Positions 1 to 9,228 of a stretch of 64,000 bases of DNA are shown in pieces. The notes below the pieces were generated by a model. The model made no database searches. It saw only the letters and a list, made by a program, of their open reading frames with translations, and was not told where the DNA came from. This DNA is from Acidobacteriota bacterium. Its GTDB lineage: Bacteria > Acidobacteriota > Terriglobia > Terriglobales > SCQP01. The position numbers and the translations under genes are program-made. The DNA lies in assembly GCA_021818955.1 (NCBI GenBank), contig JAKASR010000004.1, positions 36,365 through 100,364 on the forward strand, in the 5' to 3' direction. Every line of letters begins with the position of its first letter. The stretch's first letter is position 1.

Positions 1-875
1 CCCGTCCGGCGGCTTTCAATACGGTGCGGTATAGCGAAAAATTATTGGAACAGTCGGGAATCAGCGTCGAAGTGGTGGATTTATCCGAGATCCTGGGCCG
101 CATTCGCCGCCTCGGGGACAATGAGGCAGCCTTGGAAGCCAAAGTCGCGGCGATTCAAGCTTATGTGCCCAGCGGGAGCGTACCCCGCGAAGCCTTGCTC
201 AAGATGGCCAAATTCGGCGTGGTGGTTGAGCAATGGATGGAAGCCAACCAGCTCTCCGGCAGTTCCATCCAGTGCTGGACGGCGCTGGAAGAATATTTCG
301 GGATTGTGCCCTGCACCCTGATGAGCATGATGTCGAATGGACTGCTGCCCAGCGCCTGCGAGGTGGACATGGTTGGCATGCTGGCGATGCGCGTGCTGCA
401 ACTGGCCAGCGGCAGCGCCAGCGCCATCGTGGACTGGAATAATAATTACGGCGACGATCCGGATAAAGCAGTGATCTTCCATTGTTCCAACCTGCCTAAG
501 GCCTTTTTCGCCCCGACCGACTGGAAGATGGATTTTCAGGAAATTATCGCCGGCACGGTGGGCAAAGAAAACACTTTCGGCACCGTCACCGGCAAGATCA
601 CGCCCTCGCCGCTGACTTTTCTGCGGATTTCGAGCGACGATCAGCAGGGGCGGATGCGGGCCTATGTCGCCGAGGGCGAGGCCACAGCCGACCCGCTGGA
701 GAGTTTTGGCGGCTACGGCGTGGTTAAAGTGCGCGGGCTGCAGCGGCTGCTCCATTATGCCTGCCGCGAAGGTTTCGAACACCACGTTTCCGTCAACCGC
801 GGCTTGGTGGGGGCAGCGGTGACGGAAGCTCTGGGGAATTATTTAGGCTGGCAAGTTTATGAACATCGCGACTGA
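1..875 (+). CDS. L-fucose/L-arabinose isomerase family protein, 5'-truncated
   Basis: The reading frame is open from the left edge (first full codon at base 3), so the true start lies outside the window. About 290 C-terminal residues are visible. The text resembles the L-fucose isomerase-related family (COG2407): an N-terminal stretch RPAAFNTVRYSEKLLEQ, a middle NNNYGDDPDKAVIFHCSN stretch, and a C-terminal HHVSVNRG segment with a His that usually serves metal or sugar binding. These enzymes interconvert aldoses and ketoses. It overlaps araB by 17 bases and precedes araD, so I infer that it supplies the L-arabinose to L-ribulose step in place of classical AraA. That substrate assignment is inference; fucose or another aldose is possible. 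Confidence 0.75.
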   Translation, partial: RPAAFNTVRYSEKLLEQSGISVEVVDLSEILGRIRRLGDNEAALEAKVAAIQAYVPSGSVPREALLKMAKFGVVVEQWMEANQLSGSSIQCWTALEEYFGIVPCTLMSMMSNGLLPSACEVDMVGMLAMRVLQLASGSASAIVDWNNNYGDDPDKAVIFHCSNLPKAFFAPTDWKMDFQEIIAGTVGKENTFGTVTGKITPSPLTFLRISSDDQQGRMRAYVAEGEATADPLESFGGYGVVKVRGLQRLLHYACREGFEHHVSVNRGLVGAAVTEALGNYLGWQVYEHRD

Positions 876-2574
876 AAGCGGTGCTCCGGCGGTCGTGCTC
901 GGCATCGATTACGGCACGGAATCGGGGCGCGCGCTGCTGGTGGACGTGGCAAGCGGCGCCGAGCTGGGCAGCGCCGTTTCCGCGTACTCGCACGCGGTGC
1001 TCGATCACGAGCTGCCGGATGGCGTTCCGCTGCCGCCGGATTTCGCCCTGCAGGATCCGGACGATTACCTGCGGGTTTTCGACGTGGTGCCGGGGCTGTT
1101 GCGCTCGACCGGCATCCGTCCCGAGCAAGTAATCGGGGTGGGCACCGACTTCACCGCCTGCACCGTGCTGCCCACGTTGGCCGACGGCACGCCGCTCTGC
1201 CGGTTGGAGCCATTCCGCTCCAATCCCCACGCCTGGGTCAAGCTCTGGAAGCACCATGCGGGCCAGCCGCAAGCCGATCGCATTAACGAACTGGGTCAGC
1301 GGCGGCAGGAAGAATTCATCGCCCGCTATGGCGGCCGATACTCCGCCGAATGGCTTTTTTCCAAACTGCTGGAAACTCTGGAAAAGGCGCCCGCGGTTTA
1401 TCGCGCCGCCGAACGCTTTGTGGAAGCCGCCGACTGGATTGTTTGGCAACTCTGCGGCGAAGAGCGGCGTAATACCTGCACCGCCGGCTATAAGGCGATG
1501 TGGTTTGCGGAAAGCGGCGGGTTTCCGCCGCGCGAATTTTTTGCCGGGCTCAATCCGGATTTTGCCGGCGCGCTGGACAAACTGGCCGGGCGCTACTATG
1601 CGCTGGGCTCGGCGGCCGGCGGCCTGACCCCGGCCAGCGCCGCTCGGCTAGGGCTGCTGTCAGGTACGCCGGTGGCGATCGGCAATGTGGACGCGCATGG
1701 CGCCGTGCCCGCATGCACGGTGGTCGAACCGGCGCGTATGGTCATGATCATGGGCACCTCAATCTGCCACATGCTGCTGGGCGAAGAGAAGCGGCAGGTG
1801 GAAGGCATGTGCGGGGTGGTGCGCGACGGCATTATTCCCGGGGTTTGGGGGTATGAGGCCGGGCAGAGCGCGGTAGGCGATATCTTCGCCTGGTTTTTCC
1901 GCGCCGCCGCTCCGGAAAGCGCGGCGGCGGCGGCCCGCGCCGCCGGCCAGTCGCTTCCCGATTGGCTGGAAGCGCAGGCCCGCGGCATCGCTCCGGGAGA
2001 ATCGGGGCTGCTGGCGCTGGATTGGTGGAATGGCAATCGCTCCATTCTGGTGAACCATCATCTATCCGGCCTGCTGCTCGGCTGCACGCTGCAAACCCGG
2101 CCGGAGGAGATCTACCGCGCGCTGCTCGAATCCACCGCCTTTGGCACCCTGGCGATTATCGAGGCCATGGAAATGGCCGGGGTGCGGGTACGCGAACTGG
2201 TGGCCTGTGGCGGCTTGCCCCATCGCAATCCGCTGCTGATGCAGATTTACGCCGACGTCACCGGGCGCGAAATCCGCATCGCCGCGAGCGAGCAGACTTG
2301 CGCGCTGGGCGCGGCCATGCACGCCGCGGTTGCCGCCGGACCGGAGCGCGGCGGCTACGCCGATATTCGTCAAGCCGCGGGCGCCATGGCGAGATTGCGT
2401 CCGCATGCCTTCCTGCCCGATCCGGCCGCGCACGCGATCTACCGCGAACTCTACCGGGAATATCTGGCCGTGCACGATTACTTCGGTCGCGGCGCCAATC
2501 CGGTGATGGAACATCTGCGCCGCCTGCGGCTCGAACGCCATAGCGCGAGCGGCGGCGCCGCTTCCGCTTCTTAA
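859..2574 (+). CDS. araB: L-ribulokinase (FGGY family)
   Basis: The product is 571 residues, close to the usual 560-570 of AraB, which phosphorylates L-ribulose with ATP in the cytoplasm. The N-terminal FGGY ATPase fold starts with GIDYGTESGRALLVD. A GTDFTACT motif follows near residue 95, then a WKHHAGQPQADRIN stretch typical of ribulokinase near residue 125. AHGAVPACTV and MVMIMGTS lie around residues 275-300, and the second nucleotide-binding half contains ACGGLPHRN near residue 450. The ATG overlaps the end of the upstream isomerase gene, which suggests translational coupling. araD follows after 3 bases. The family call is firm, and the arabinose pathway is supported by all three genes being together. 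Confidence 0.92.
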   Translation: MNIATESGAPAVVLGIDYGTESGRALLVDVASGAELGSAVSAYSHAVLDHELPDGVPLPPDFALQDPDDYLRVFDVVPGLLRSTGIRPEQVIGVGTDFTACTVLPTLADGTPLCRLEPFRSNPHAWVKLWKHHAGQPQADRINELGQRRQEEFIARYGGRYSAEWLFSKLLETLEKAPAVYRAAERFVEAADWIVWQLCGEERRNTCTAGYKAMWFAESGGFPPREFFAGLNPDFAGALDKLAGRYYALGSAAGGLTPASAARLGLLSGTPVAIGNVDAHGAVPACTVVEPARMVMIMGTSICHMLLGEEKRQVEGMCGVVRDGIIPGVWGYEAGQSAVGDIFAWFFRAAAPESAAAAARAAGQSLPDWLEAQARGIAPGESGLLALDWWNGNRSILVNHHLSGLLLGCTLQTRPEEIYRALLESTAFGTLAIIEAMEMAGVRVRELVACGGLPHRNPLLMQIYADVTGREIRIAASEQTCALGAAMHAAVAAGPERGGYADIRQAAGAMARLRPHAFLPDPAAHAIYRELYREYLAVHDYFGRGANPVMEHLRRLRLERHSASGGAASAS

Positions 2575-2577
2575 GCC

Positions 2578-3357
2578 ATGTCTACTGTCTCACGCAACCC
2601 CAAACTCGCCGCGGTCCGCGCGCAAGCCCAGCGCTTGCGCGAACAAGTCTGCGAGGCCAATCGCGGCATCTATCGCGCCCGCTTGGTCACTGTGCATTCC
2701 GGCAATGCCAGCGGGATTGCGCGTGAACTGGACCTGGTCGCCATCAAGCCCAGCGGCGTGGATTACGACAGCTTGACGCCGGAAAAAATCGCGCTGGTTA
2801 CCCTGAAAGGACAGCCTTGGCCCGCTGCCCGTTATGGCCTCACGACCGCGGGCCTGCGTCCCAGCGTGGACCTGCCACACCACCTTTATCTCTACCGCCA
2901 TTGTCCGGAAATCGGCGGGATTGTCCATACCCACTCCAATTACGCCACCAGCTTCGCCCTGTTGAGCCAGCCGATTCCCGCCTGCTTAACCGCAATTGCA
3001 GATGAATTCGGGGGCGAAATCCCCTGCACCCCCTATGTGGACAATGCCGGGAATCATATTGGCGAAGCGATTTTGCGCTGTCGCGGCCGCGCTCCGGCGA
3101 TGCTGCTGGCGCATCACGGCGTCTTCGCCTGGGGCCCCTCGCCGCGCGACGCCTTGAAAGCCGCCATTATGGTCGAAGACGTGGCCCACACCTGCCATCT
3201 TGCCCAATTGCGCGGCCGCTGCGAACCGTTACCGTCGGATGAGATCGAGAAATGGTATGTGCGTTATCACACCACTTATGGGCAGCCCGGCGCCGATACT
3301 CCAGGCTCCGGAGCGCTCCGCGGCCGCCGGCGTACGTCTCGCCCTACGAAACGTTAA
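2578..3357 (+). CDS. araD: L-ribulose-5-phosphate 4-epimerase (class II aldolase family)
   Basis: This 259-residue protein belongs to the class II aldolase/AraD family, which uses zinc to epimerise L-ribulose 5-phosphate to D-xylulose 5-phosphate. Visible motifs are VAIKPSGVDYDSL near residue 55, the zinc ligands in GIVHTHSNYATS near residue 120, an Asp in AIADEFGGEIPCTPY near residue 142, and the third zinc His in LLAHHGVFAWG near residue 178. The start is 3 bases after the araB stop, so the two are co-transcribed. The C-terminus carries about 25 extra Arg- and Thr-rich residues that look unstructured. Some family members are fuculose aldolases; the araB neighbour favours the epimerase. Confidence 0.88.
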   Translation: MSTVSRNPKLAAVRAQAQRLREQVCEANRGIYRARLVTVHSGNASGIARELDLVAIKPSGVDYDSLTPEKIALVTLKGQPWPAARYGLTTAGLRPSVDLPHHLYLYRHCPEIGGIVHTHSNYATSFALLSQPIPACLTAIADEFGGEIPCTPYVDNAGNHIGEAILRCRGRAPAMLLAHHGVFAWGPSPRDALKAAIMVEDVAHTCHLAQLRGRCEPLPSDEIEKWYVRYHTTYGQPGADTPGSGALRGRRRTSRPTKR

Positions 3358-3466
3358 CGCGGTTTTTGCTGTTTCGGCCAGTTTCTAAAGTAATATGGCT
3401 GGAGTCATTCCGCTTCGCGGATGAGCTTCAGTCAGAGCAGTCACTGCAGCACCGAGGAACCCAATC

Positions 3467-5191
3467 ATGCTCACTGCCGACACTATGGCCATCCTGCTCG
3501 CGGCTAATCGCGTCATCTCACTGCGGCCGGTAGATCTGGCCATCATCATCATCTACTTTATTTCGGTGCTCGGCATTGGCTTTTACTTGAAAAATTACGC
3601 CACGACCGGCGAAGACTTCTTCGTCGCCGGGCGTGAAATGACGGCCTGGGTGGCGGGACTGGCGTTTATTTCGGCCAACTTGGGCTCGCTCGAATTGATG
3701 GGTTGGGCAGGCAATGCCTACCAATACGGCATCCTGGCGGCGCACTGGTATTGGGTCGGTGCGATTCCGGCCATGTTGTTTCTCGCGATCGTGATGATGC
3801 CCTTTTATTACATTTCCAAAACCCACTCTGTCCCCGGCTACCTGGAATTGCGCTATGGGCATGCGACCAGCGGGCTGAGCGCGATCACTTTCGCAGTAAT
3901 GACGATCCTGATGTCAGGCGTCAATATGTTCGCGATGGCGGTGGTTTTGCAAACCATTCTCGGCTGGAACTTCGACCTAAGCATCTGGGTTTCTTCCATC
4001 ACGGTGGGCATTTATGTCGCGCTCGGAGGACTTTACTCCGCCATCTTCAATGAAGTCGTTCAATTCTTCCTGATCTGGCTGGGAGCTTTGCTGATTCCCA
4101 TCCTGGGCTTGATTGAAACCGGCGGCTGGGCGGGCATGGTCGCGCGCATCAAGCAAAATTTCCCCGGCCAGGATTTTACGCATCTGTGGGCGCCGATGGC
4201 TCACCCCTCGCAAAATCCCATGGGTGTGCAATGGTTCGCGATCGTATTCGGCCTGGGCGCGGTGGTCTCCATGGGCTATTGGACGACCGACTTTCTGGTC
4301 GTCCAGCGGGTCATCTCGGCCAAAGACATACGCGCCGCCAAGAGCGCGCCTATCATCGGCGCCTATTTCAAAATGGCGGTGCCATTCATAGTGATTCTGC
4401 CCGGACTGCTCGGCCTCGCCGTTCTGCCCTTCCACCTCTTCCCGGACAATGTGGTCGCGGCCCACGCGGCCCAGCACCTGCACAGTTATGACCAGGTGCT
4501 GCCGCTGATGATGGCTCGCTACCTGGGCCCGGGTCTTTTAGGTTTGGGGATCACCGCCCTGATCGCGGGCTTCATGTCGGGTATGGCCGGCAACGTCAGC
4601 GCCTTCGCCACCGTCTGGACTTACGATATCTACCGGCCGTTCATGAAGAAGAACGCCAGCGATAAACATTACGTCGCGATGGGCCGCTGGTGCACGATTA
4701 TCGGCCTCATCATCAGTATCGCGACGGCCTACATCGTCTTGCATTTCGGAAGCCTGATGAATTACGTTCAGGACCTGTTCAGCTTCTTTATCGCGCCGCT
4801 GTTCGGCACCGTGCTCATCGGAATGCTATGGAAACGCGCTACGAAAGCCGCGGGCTTCTGGGGGTTGCTGGCCGGCATGGGAACGTCGATAGCCCTGTTT
4901 GCCTTGATGAGCAACGATCCACGCACGATCGGCTGGTTTTGCTTCTACCCGAAAGCTCAGGCATTAGCCCAAGCCATGTGGCAGGCGCTTTGGGCCTTCA
5001 TCGTCCTGGTGGTGATAACCGTGATCGTGACGCTCGCGACCCAGCCCCGGCCGGATGCCGAATTGCACGGGCTGGTGATGGGACTGACGGACGTCCCCAG
5101 CGAAGGGAATCTGCCGGTTCTGAAACGGCCCTTCTTCTGGGCGGTGATTTGCTTCATTATTTTCCTGATCTTGCAGTGGATTTTCCGATAA
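3467..5191 (+). CDS. Sodium/solute symporter (SSF family), probable sugar transporter
   Basis: The product is a 574-residue polytopic inner-membrane protein with about 13-14 hydrophobic segments. The family signature is visible at the N-terminus (LAIIIIYFISVLGIGFYL, then TTGEDFFVAGREMTAWVAGLA) and in the Gly/Ala-rich GIYVALGGLYSAIFNEVVQ segment. Family members couple Na+ entry to uptake of sugars, amino acids or carboxylates. GAGGA lies about 9 bases before the chosen ATG; a second in-frame ATG follows six codons later. It sits about 110 bases downstream of araD on the same strand, so I infer it imports the pentose handled by the upstream enzymes. The substrate is not readable from sequence. 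Confidence 0.85.
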   Translation: MLTADTMAILLAANRVISLRPVDLAIIIIYFISVLGIGFYLKNYATTGEDFFVAGREMTAWVAGLAFISANLGSLELMGWAGNAYQYGILAAHWYWVGAIPAMLFLAIVMMPFYYISKTHSVPGYLELRYGHATSGLSAITFAVMTILMSGVNMFAMAVVLQTILGWNFDLSIWVSSITVGIYVALGGLYSAIFNEVVQFFLIWLGALLIPILGLIETGGWAGMVARIKQNFPGQDFTHLWAPMAHPSQNPMGVQWFAIVFGLGAVVSMGYWTTDFLVVQRVISAKDIRAAKSAPIIGAYFKMAVPFIVILPGLLGLAVLPFHLFPDNVVAAHAAQHLHSYDQVLPLMMARYLGPGLLGLGITALIAGFMSGMAGNVSAFATVWTYDIYRPFMKKNASDKHYVAMGRWCTIIGLIISIATAYIVLHFGSLMNYVQDLFSFFIAPLFGTVLIGMLWKRATKAAGFWGLLAGMGTSIALFALMSNDPRTIGWFCFYPKAQALAQAMWQALWAFIVLVVITVIVTLATQPRPDAELHGLVMGLTDVPSEGNLPVLKRPFFWAVICFIIFLILQWIFR

Positions 5192-5279
5192 ACCCGGAGC
5201 GGGCGCGTCCCGGATCCGGCCATCCGCGCGGCGGCGGCAACGGGAACATCGGCATAAGAAAATTTTCAGGGGAGGCCCA

Positions 5280-5549
5280 ATGGCAGACGATCAAACAAGC
5301 GGAGTGCAATCGACGGGCGTGGCGAATGCCCCGAAAAACCGCCGAGGACGCATGATTCCGGTGTGGTTCTTTGTCGGCCTGCTGCTACTCATCTATGGCA
5401 TTCTCATCTTGATTACCGGGATTCGCGAATGGTCGCATCCCCCGACCACGGTGCTGTCCAACCTGCACCCGACTTTCTGGTGGAGTCTTCTGCTGATTGC
5501 GCTCGGGGCGATCTTCACCTTTACGAGCTATCCGAAGAAACGGAAATAG
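5280..5549 (+). CDS. Small two-helix membrane protein
   Basis: This encodes 89 residues. A strong GGGGAGG ribosome-binding site lies just before the ATG. A charged, unstructured N-terminus of about 25 residues is followed by two transmembrane helices (roughly residues 27-46 and 66-82) and a Lys/Arg-rich tail. It follows the symporter by about 90 bases on the same strand, so it may be an accessory or stabilising subunit of that transporter, but this is only positional inference. I do not recognise a named family. Confidence 0.6.
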   Translation: MADDQTSGVQSTGVANAPKNRRGRMIPVWFFVGLLLLIYGILILITGIREWSHPPTTVLSNLHPTFWWSLLLIALGAIFTFTSYPKKRK

Positions 5550-5649
5550 GCTAGTCTCCGCGCGCGCAGTTGTAGTTTGATTCCAGCGAGCCGGAGCTTC
5601 TGGCCGCCGCTGATTCCAAGTGCCGCGATGGCTAGGCCGAAGCCGGTCG

Positions 5650-5982
5650 CTAACCGGCCGCTAGCGTTCCCGGCGCTTTATACGCAAATCCCTTTTTCAA
5701 AGCCTTATCCACTTCTTCAACGCTGAGCAGCGGCGTCAGGCGTATGCGCACCAGGCCGCTTGCGGCAATCGCCAGTGATATCGCCGCCGCGGTGACATTA
5801 TCGGGTGCATCCGCAATCGCGATGATGTCATCCGAACCGAAGGCATAATAAAAGAAATCGAGCTTCGCGCCAATTCCCGCGAAAGCTTTGTCCAGCATGG
5901 CTTGCCGCTTGCTGGCCGTATCTTTCGCCAGGCCTTTTAACCCTTCGGCAGTGTAACTGGCTTGAGCAAGAAATTTAGGCAT
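5650..5982 (-). CDS. GYD domain protein
   Basis: The frame is open up to 6042, but the best start is the internal ATG at 5982: a GGAGGG site lies 5 bases before it, and the protein then begins MPKFLAQASYTAEGLKGL as family members do. The 110-residue product has the GYD-family layout: KFLAQASYT at the start, KRQAMLDKAFAGIGAKLDFFYYAFG in the middle, and SDDIIAIADAPDN. These are small alpha/beta proteins with a ferredoxin-like fold. Their biochemical role is not established. It lies between two plus-strand genes and is transcribed alone. Confidence 0.75.
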   Translation of the reverse strand: MPKFLAQASYTAEGLKGLAKDTASKRQAMLDKAFAGIGAKLDFFYYAFGSDDIIAIADAPDNVTAAAISLAIAASGLVRIRLTPLLSVEEVDKALKKGFAYKAPGTLAAG

Positions 5983-6230
5983 CAATTCCCTCCAAGGAAT
6001 GTACTTTCTGGCAACTTTAAACCCATCAATAGGGAAATACAAGTTAATCGCAGCCGCTAATTTGGATGAACGGCGGGCTCGGCCTTCTTGTCGGCGTTGA
6101 TCCGCCTACGGTGAAAACCTGCGCTTCGGCCTGCGATCCCGTACGAGCACAACTGTCCGGCTGGCCATCCAGGATTTTGGACATCAATATGGGCTTGAGT
6201 CTAACCGGGTTTGTCTTTTAATATGTCGCC

Positions 6231-6629
6231 ATGCAATCGAATCTTCCCCGTAGAGGCTTGGTGCTCCTGATCGAGGATGACACGCTGGTGCGCGCCTCGA
6301 TTCGCGATAATCTCAGTTTACGCGGCTATGAATGCCTGGAAGCGGCGCACGGCGCGGGGGGACTGGAGATGCTGCAGCAGCACGCTCCCGACATTATCGT
6401 CAGCGATATCTCCATGCCGGTGATGGGCGGCATCGAGTTCGTGGTCAAGTGCCGGGCCATGGGTTGCCGCACGCCCATCATCCTGCTCACCGGCGTCAAC
6501 GACTCCACCGTGCGCACGCTGGGACAGGATGCGGGCGCGTTTGAGTGCATCTCGAAGCCACCCGATTACGAAAAACTCGACCGCATGCTGCAGCTGATGA
6601 TGTCGCTCGGCACTCCCACCGGCAAATAA
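6231..6629 (+). CDS. Single-domain response regulator (CheY-like receiver)
   Basis: The 132-residue protein is one receiver domain with no output domain. The acidic pocket is in LIEDDTLVR, the phospho-acceptor Asp is in IIVSDISMPVMGG near residue 60, the conserved Thr is in IILLTGVN, and the conserved Lys is in CISKPPDYEKL near residue 110. It probably works as a phosphorelay intermediate or acts on a partner protein. No histidine kinase is encoded nearby, so the partner is unknown. Confidence 0.88.
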   Translation: MQSNLPRRGLVLLIEDDTLVRASIRDNLSLRGYECLEAAHGAGGLEMLQQHAPDIIVSDISMPVMGGIEFVVKCRAMGCRTPIILLTGVNDSTVRTLGQDAGAFECISKPPDYEKLDRMLQLMMSLGTPTGK

Positions 6630-6650
6630 AATACGCGTGTTTTTTACGGC

Positions 6651-7055
6651 TTAGAGCAGGCTGGCATCCATGGCGGCGCGCTCCGGTTCAGTCGCGGCAA
6701 TCTCGACGGCCAGGACCGAGCGCAGCCACGCGGCTAAATCCTGCCGTGAATGAAAATAGTTATGCAGCAGGCGTTCCAAGGCCAGCGAGCGCATATGCTC
6801 GCGGCTGATACGGGGAGAATAGAGAAAAGCCCGTCCATGTTTTTCCCGGGAGACCGCTTGTTTGCGCGCCAGACGGTCGAGCAGGGTGAGCACGGTGGTA
6901 TAGGCCAGGCGCAGCCCCTGCGCCGCCAATTCCCCCTGTACCTGTCGCACTGAGGCGGGGGCCTCGCGCCACAGGACCCGCATGCACTCCAGCTCGAGTT
7001 GGGGCAATTCGCGCGCGGGAAGCGGCCGCGGCGCCCGGATGGGGCTGCTGCTCAT
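6651..7055 (-). CDS. BlaI/MecI-type transcriptional repressor
   Basis: Starting at the ATG at 7055, preceded by GGAGGAGTC, the product is 134 residues. An N-terminal winged helix-turn-helix (LPQLELECMRVLWREAPAS, then the TTVLTLLDRLARK recognition region and the RAFLYSP wing) is followed by a helical dimerisation tail. Proteins of this family repress beta-lactamase and related genes and are released by proteolysis through a BlaR1/MecR1 M56 sensor. No M56 peptidase is next to it. Instead its ATG overlaps the stop codon of the upstream exoribonuclease gene (ATGA), so the two are translationally coupled. Confidence 0.85.
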   Translation of the reverse strand: MSSSPIRAPRPLPARELPQLELECMRVLWREAPASVRQVQGELAAQGLRLAYTTVLTLLDRLARKQAVSREKHGRAFLYSPRISREHMRSLALERLLHNYFHSRQDLAAWLRSVLAVEIAATEPERAAMDASLL

Positions 7056-8083
7056 GACTCCTCCGGCGCGGTCGCGGCCGGCGTCAGCCAAGCCTGCAGG
7101 TTCAGCAAGGGACGTTCCAGAGAGGGATTATAATTTGTCCACTCCGCTTCGCCGCTCAGCCGCAGGCTGGCCTGCATTGAATGCAGCTTTGAATCCAGAT
7201 CGTCGAGATAATGCAGCAAGAGGGCTTCGGGGAACATGGGCAGCTTGGGCGAGCCAAATTCGTATTGGCCATGATGGCTGACGATCATGTGCTCCAGCGC
7301 CATCGCCAGCGGGGGCGGAAAGCCGGGAATCGCGGCGATTTTTTCGCGCAGCAGAAATAACCCCAACACCATATGGCCGAGCAACTGGCCCGGAGTGGTA
7401 TAGGCAATCGAGCGTTCGTAACTGAGCTCTTCGATTTTGCCGAGATCGTGCAGCACGATGCCGGCGAGCACCACATCGCCATCCAGGCCGGGGTAGTTCG
7501 GCAAGAGCCGGCGCGCGGCGCGGCAGAGCGAAAGCACGTGTTCCAATAGCCCGCCCAAATACGCATGGTGCAGGGTCTTGGCGGCCGGCGCGCGCTTGAA
7601 TCGCCGGGCCAGTTCCGGATCATCCAGCAGCGTCAGGAGCAGTTGCCGCAGCCAGCGATTGCCCACCGCCTCAGCATAGCCGCGCAATTCGGCGTAGAGC
7701 GCTTCGACATCCTGCGCTGTGGACGGCAGGTAATCACTCAGATCGTATTCGCGCGCTTCTAAACGCCGCACCCGTTGCACCGTCATCTGCAGCCGGTTGC
7801 GGAACTGGGTGAGTTTGCCCTGGACCTTGACGATATCGTCGCGTTCGAACAGGGCCTGCAATTCCTGCACCTGATCCCAGATTTTGGCGTCGAACTCGCC
7901 GGTGCGATCGCCCAGAACCAGGGTGACGTAAGGCTCGTTATTTTTATTGAGCCGGATTTCCTTCGCTTTGACCAGAAAGCAGTCGGTCACCGTCTCGCCC
8001 GCGCGCAGGCTTTCGGTGAAGCGCTGTTTCTGACGGAGCGGGGCCGCAGATGCGACGGCGGCGAAGATGGCGGGATCGCTCAT
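7052..8083 (-). CDS. 3'-5' exoribonuclease, YhaM family (OB fold plus HD domain)
   Basis: The 343-residue product has an N-terminal OB-fold nucleic-acid-binding domain (about residues 25-110, with VLGDRTGEFDAKIWDQ and VKVQGKLTQFRNRLQMTV) and a C-terminal HD phosphohydrolase domain. The HD metal motif is visible in GLLEHVLSLCRAARRL, AGIVLHDLGKIEEL and EHMIVSHHGQYEFGSPKLP, followed by LHYLDDLDSKL. This matches YhaM-type 3'-5' exoribonucleases involved in RNA turnover. Its stop overlaps the start of the BlaI-type gene, and it begins 17 bases after the SurA-like gene, so it reads as part of a longer operon. Confidence 0.86.
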   Translation of the reverse strand: MSDPAIFAAVASAAPLRQKQRFTESLRAGETVTDCFLVKAKEIRLNKNNEPYVTLVLGDRTGEFDAKIWDQVQELQALFERDDIVKVQGKLTQFRNRLQMTVQRVRRLEAREYDLSDYLPSTAQDVEALYAELRGYAEAVGNRWLRQLLLTLLDDPELARRFKRAPAAKTLHHAYLGGLLEHVLSLCRAARRLLPNYPGLDGDVVLAGIVLHDLGKIEELSYERSIAYTTPGQLLGHMVLGLFLLREKIAAIPGFPPPLAMALEHMIVSHHGQYEFGSPKLPMFPEALLLHYLDDLDSKLHSMQASLRLSGEAEWTNYNPSLERPLLNLQAWLTPAATAPEES

Positions 8084-8100
8084 ATGTTCGCGGCGCCTGT

Positions 8101-9228
8101 TTAATGCACGCCAAAGCCGCCCGAGGATTTGGGCTTTTCCACCGGCTTGGGCATATCTTGCGGCAGCACGCGCTCAAAGCGCGTCAGGTTGATGCCGGCA
8201 TTGGGACGCGCGCCGGTATCCTCATACCCGGGCGAGAGGCGGATATAGGCTTCATGCCGCAGCCGGGTGAGGAAGCGGCGCAGCTCCGGGCCCAACTTTT
8301 GCTCGTACAAGACGTTCTGGATGTGCGGTGTTGCTTCGCTCAGACTCTCTTGCCCGGCATGATGTTCGGCGACCACCTTGAAGATCAGATAGCCGTCGGA
8401 CATGGTCAGCACTGGCGTGACCTGCCCGGGCGAAAGATGAAATACCGCCCGCTGGATGACCGGCGCCAGCATGGATTTCTGGAAATAGCCCAGATTTCCG
8501 CCTTGCGCCGCGGTGCTGCCTTTCGAGTAGCGCACGGCCATTTTAGAAAAATCGGCGCCATTGGCGACACGCACTTGAATTTCTTCGGCCAGCTTTTTCA
8601 GCCGCGGCTTCATCGAAGCCGGCTTGCCCTTGGTGGCGATCAAAATCTCGGCGAGCTCCACTTCGTCCGGACGCACGAACTCTTTTAAATGGGCTTGATA
8701 GTAGGCCTTGATATCTTCCGGCGTCATCTGGATGCGCGGCGCGACATCGTTTTCAATCACTTTTTGGGTCAGAATCTGGTTTTTAATGCTCTGCTTGAAT
8801 TGGCTATAGCTCACGCCTTGGGCACGGATCGCTCGGCGCAGATCGCGCATGGTGGCCAGATGCATCCGCTGGCGAATCTGGTCTAGCCTCCGCACGGTAT
8901 CGGTTTCAGCGCTCAACCCCAGATCGTTGGCCCGCTGCAACAGCAATTTCTGGTCAATCAGGTCGCGCAGCAGGTTTTTTTCCTGCCTCTCCACATCCAC
9001 GGTCTGATTGTCGTGCGCCTGCTGCAGCTCCTGCATGAGCTGCGCCTGAGCCTGCTCCAGATCGAGCGAGGTGATGATTTGATCATTCACGCGCGCAATG
9101 ATGCGCTCGACAATCACGGTATGCGCGGCCGGCGTGGCCGCCGCGCCATTACCGGCCGCGCGCGCTCGCATGGCGCCCGCCGTCATGCCCAGGTACACCA
9201 GCACTCCAGCCCATATAAAACGACGCAT
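8101..9228 (-). CDS. SurA-like periplasmic peptidyl-prolyl isomerase/chaperone
   Basis: The frame is open further upstream, but the ATG at 9228 has GGAGG about 9 bases before it and gives a clear signal peptide (MRRFIWAGVLVYLGMTAGAM, then ARA). The mature protein has an N-terminal chaperone domain (IIARVNDQIITSLDLEQA near residue 42), a helical segment, one parvulin domain (EVELAEILIATKGKPAS to GGNLGYFQKSMLAPVIQRAVF, about residues 200-300) and a basic, Pro-rich tail. Such proteins help outer-membrane proteins fold. It lies 85 bases downstream of pheT on the same strand. Only one parvulin domain is present, against two in E. coli SurA. Confidence 0.85.
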   Translation of the reverse strand: MRRFIWAGVLVYLGMTAGAMRARAAGNGAAATPAAHTVIVERIIARVNDQIITSLDLEQAQAQLMQELQQAHDNQTVDVERQEKNLLRDLIDQKLLLQRANDLGLSAETDTVRRLDQIRQRMHLATMRDLRRAIRAQGVSYSQFKQSIKNQILTQKVIENDVAPRIQMTPEDIKAYYQAHLKEFVRPDEVELAEILIATKGKPASMKPRLKKLAEEIQVRVANGADFSKMAVRYSKGSTAAQGGNLGYFQKSMLAPVIQRAVFHLSPGQVTPVLTMSDGYLIFKVVAEHHAGQESLSEATPHIQNVLYEQKLGPELRRFLTRLRHEAYIRLSPGYEDTGARPNAGINLTRFERVLPQDMPKPVEKPKSSGGFGVH

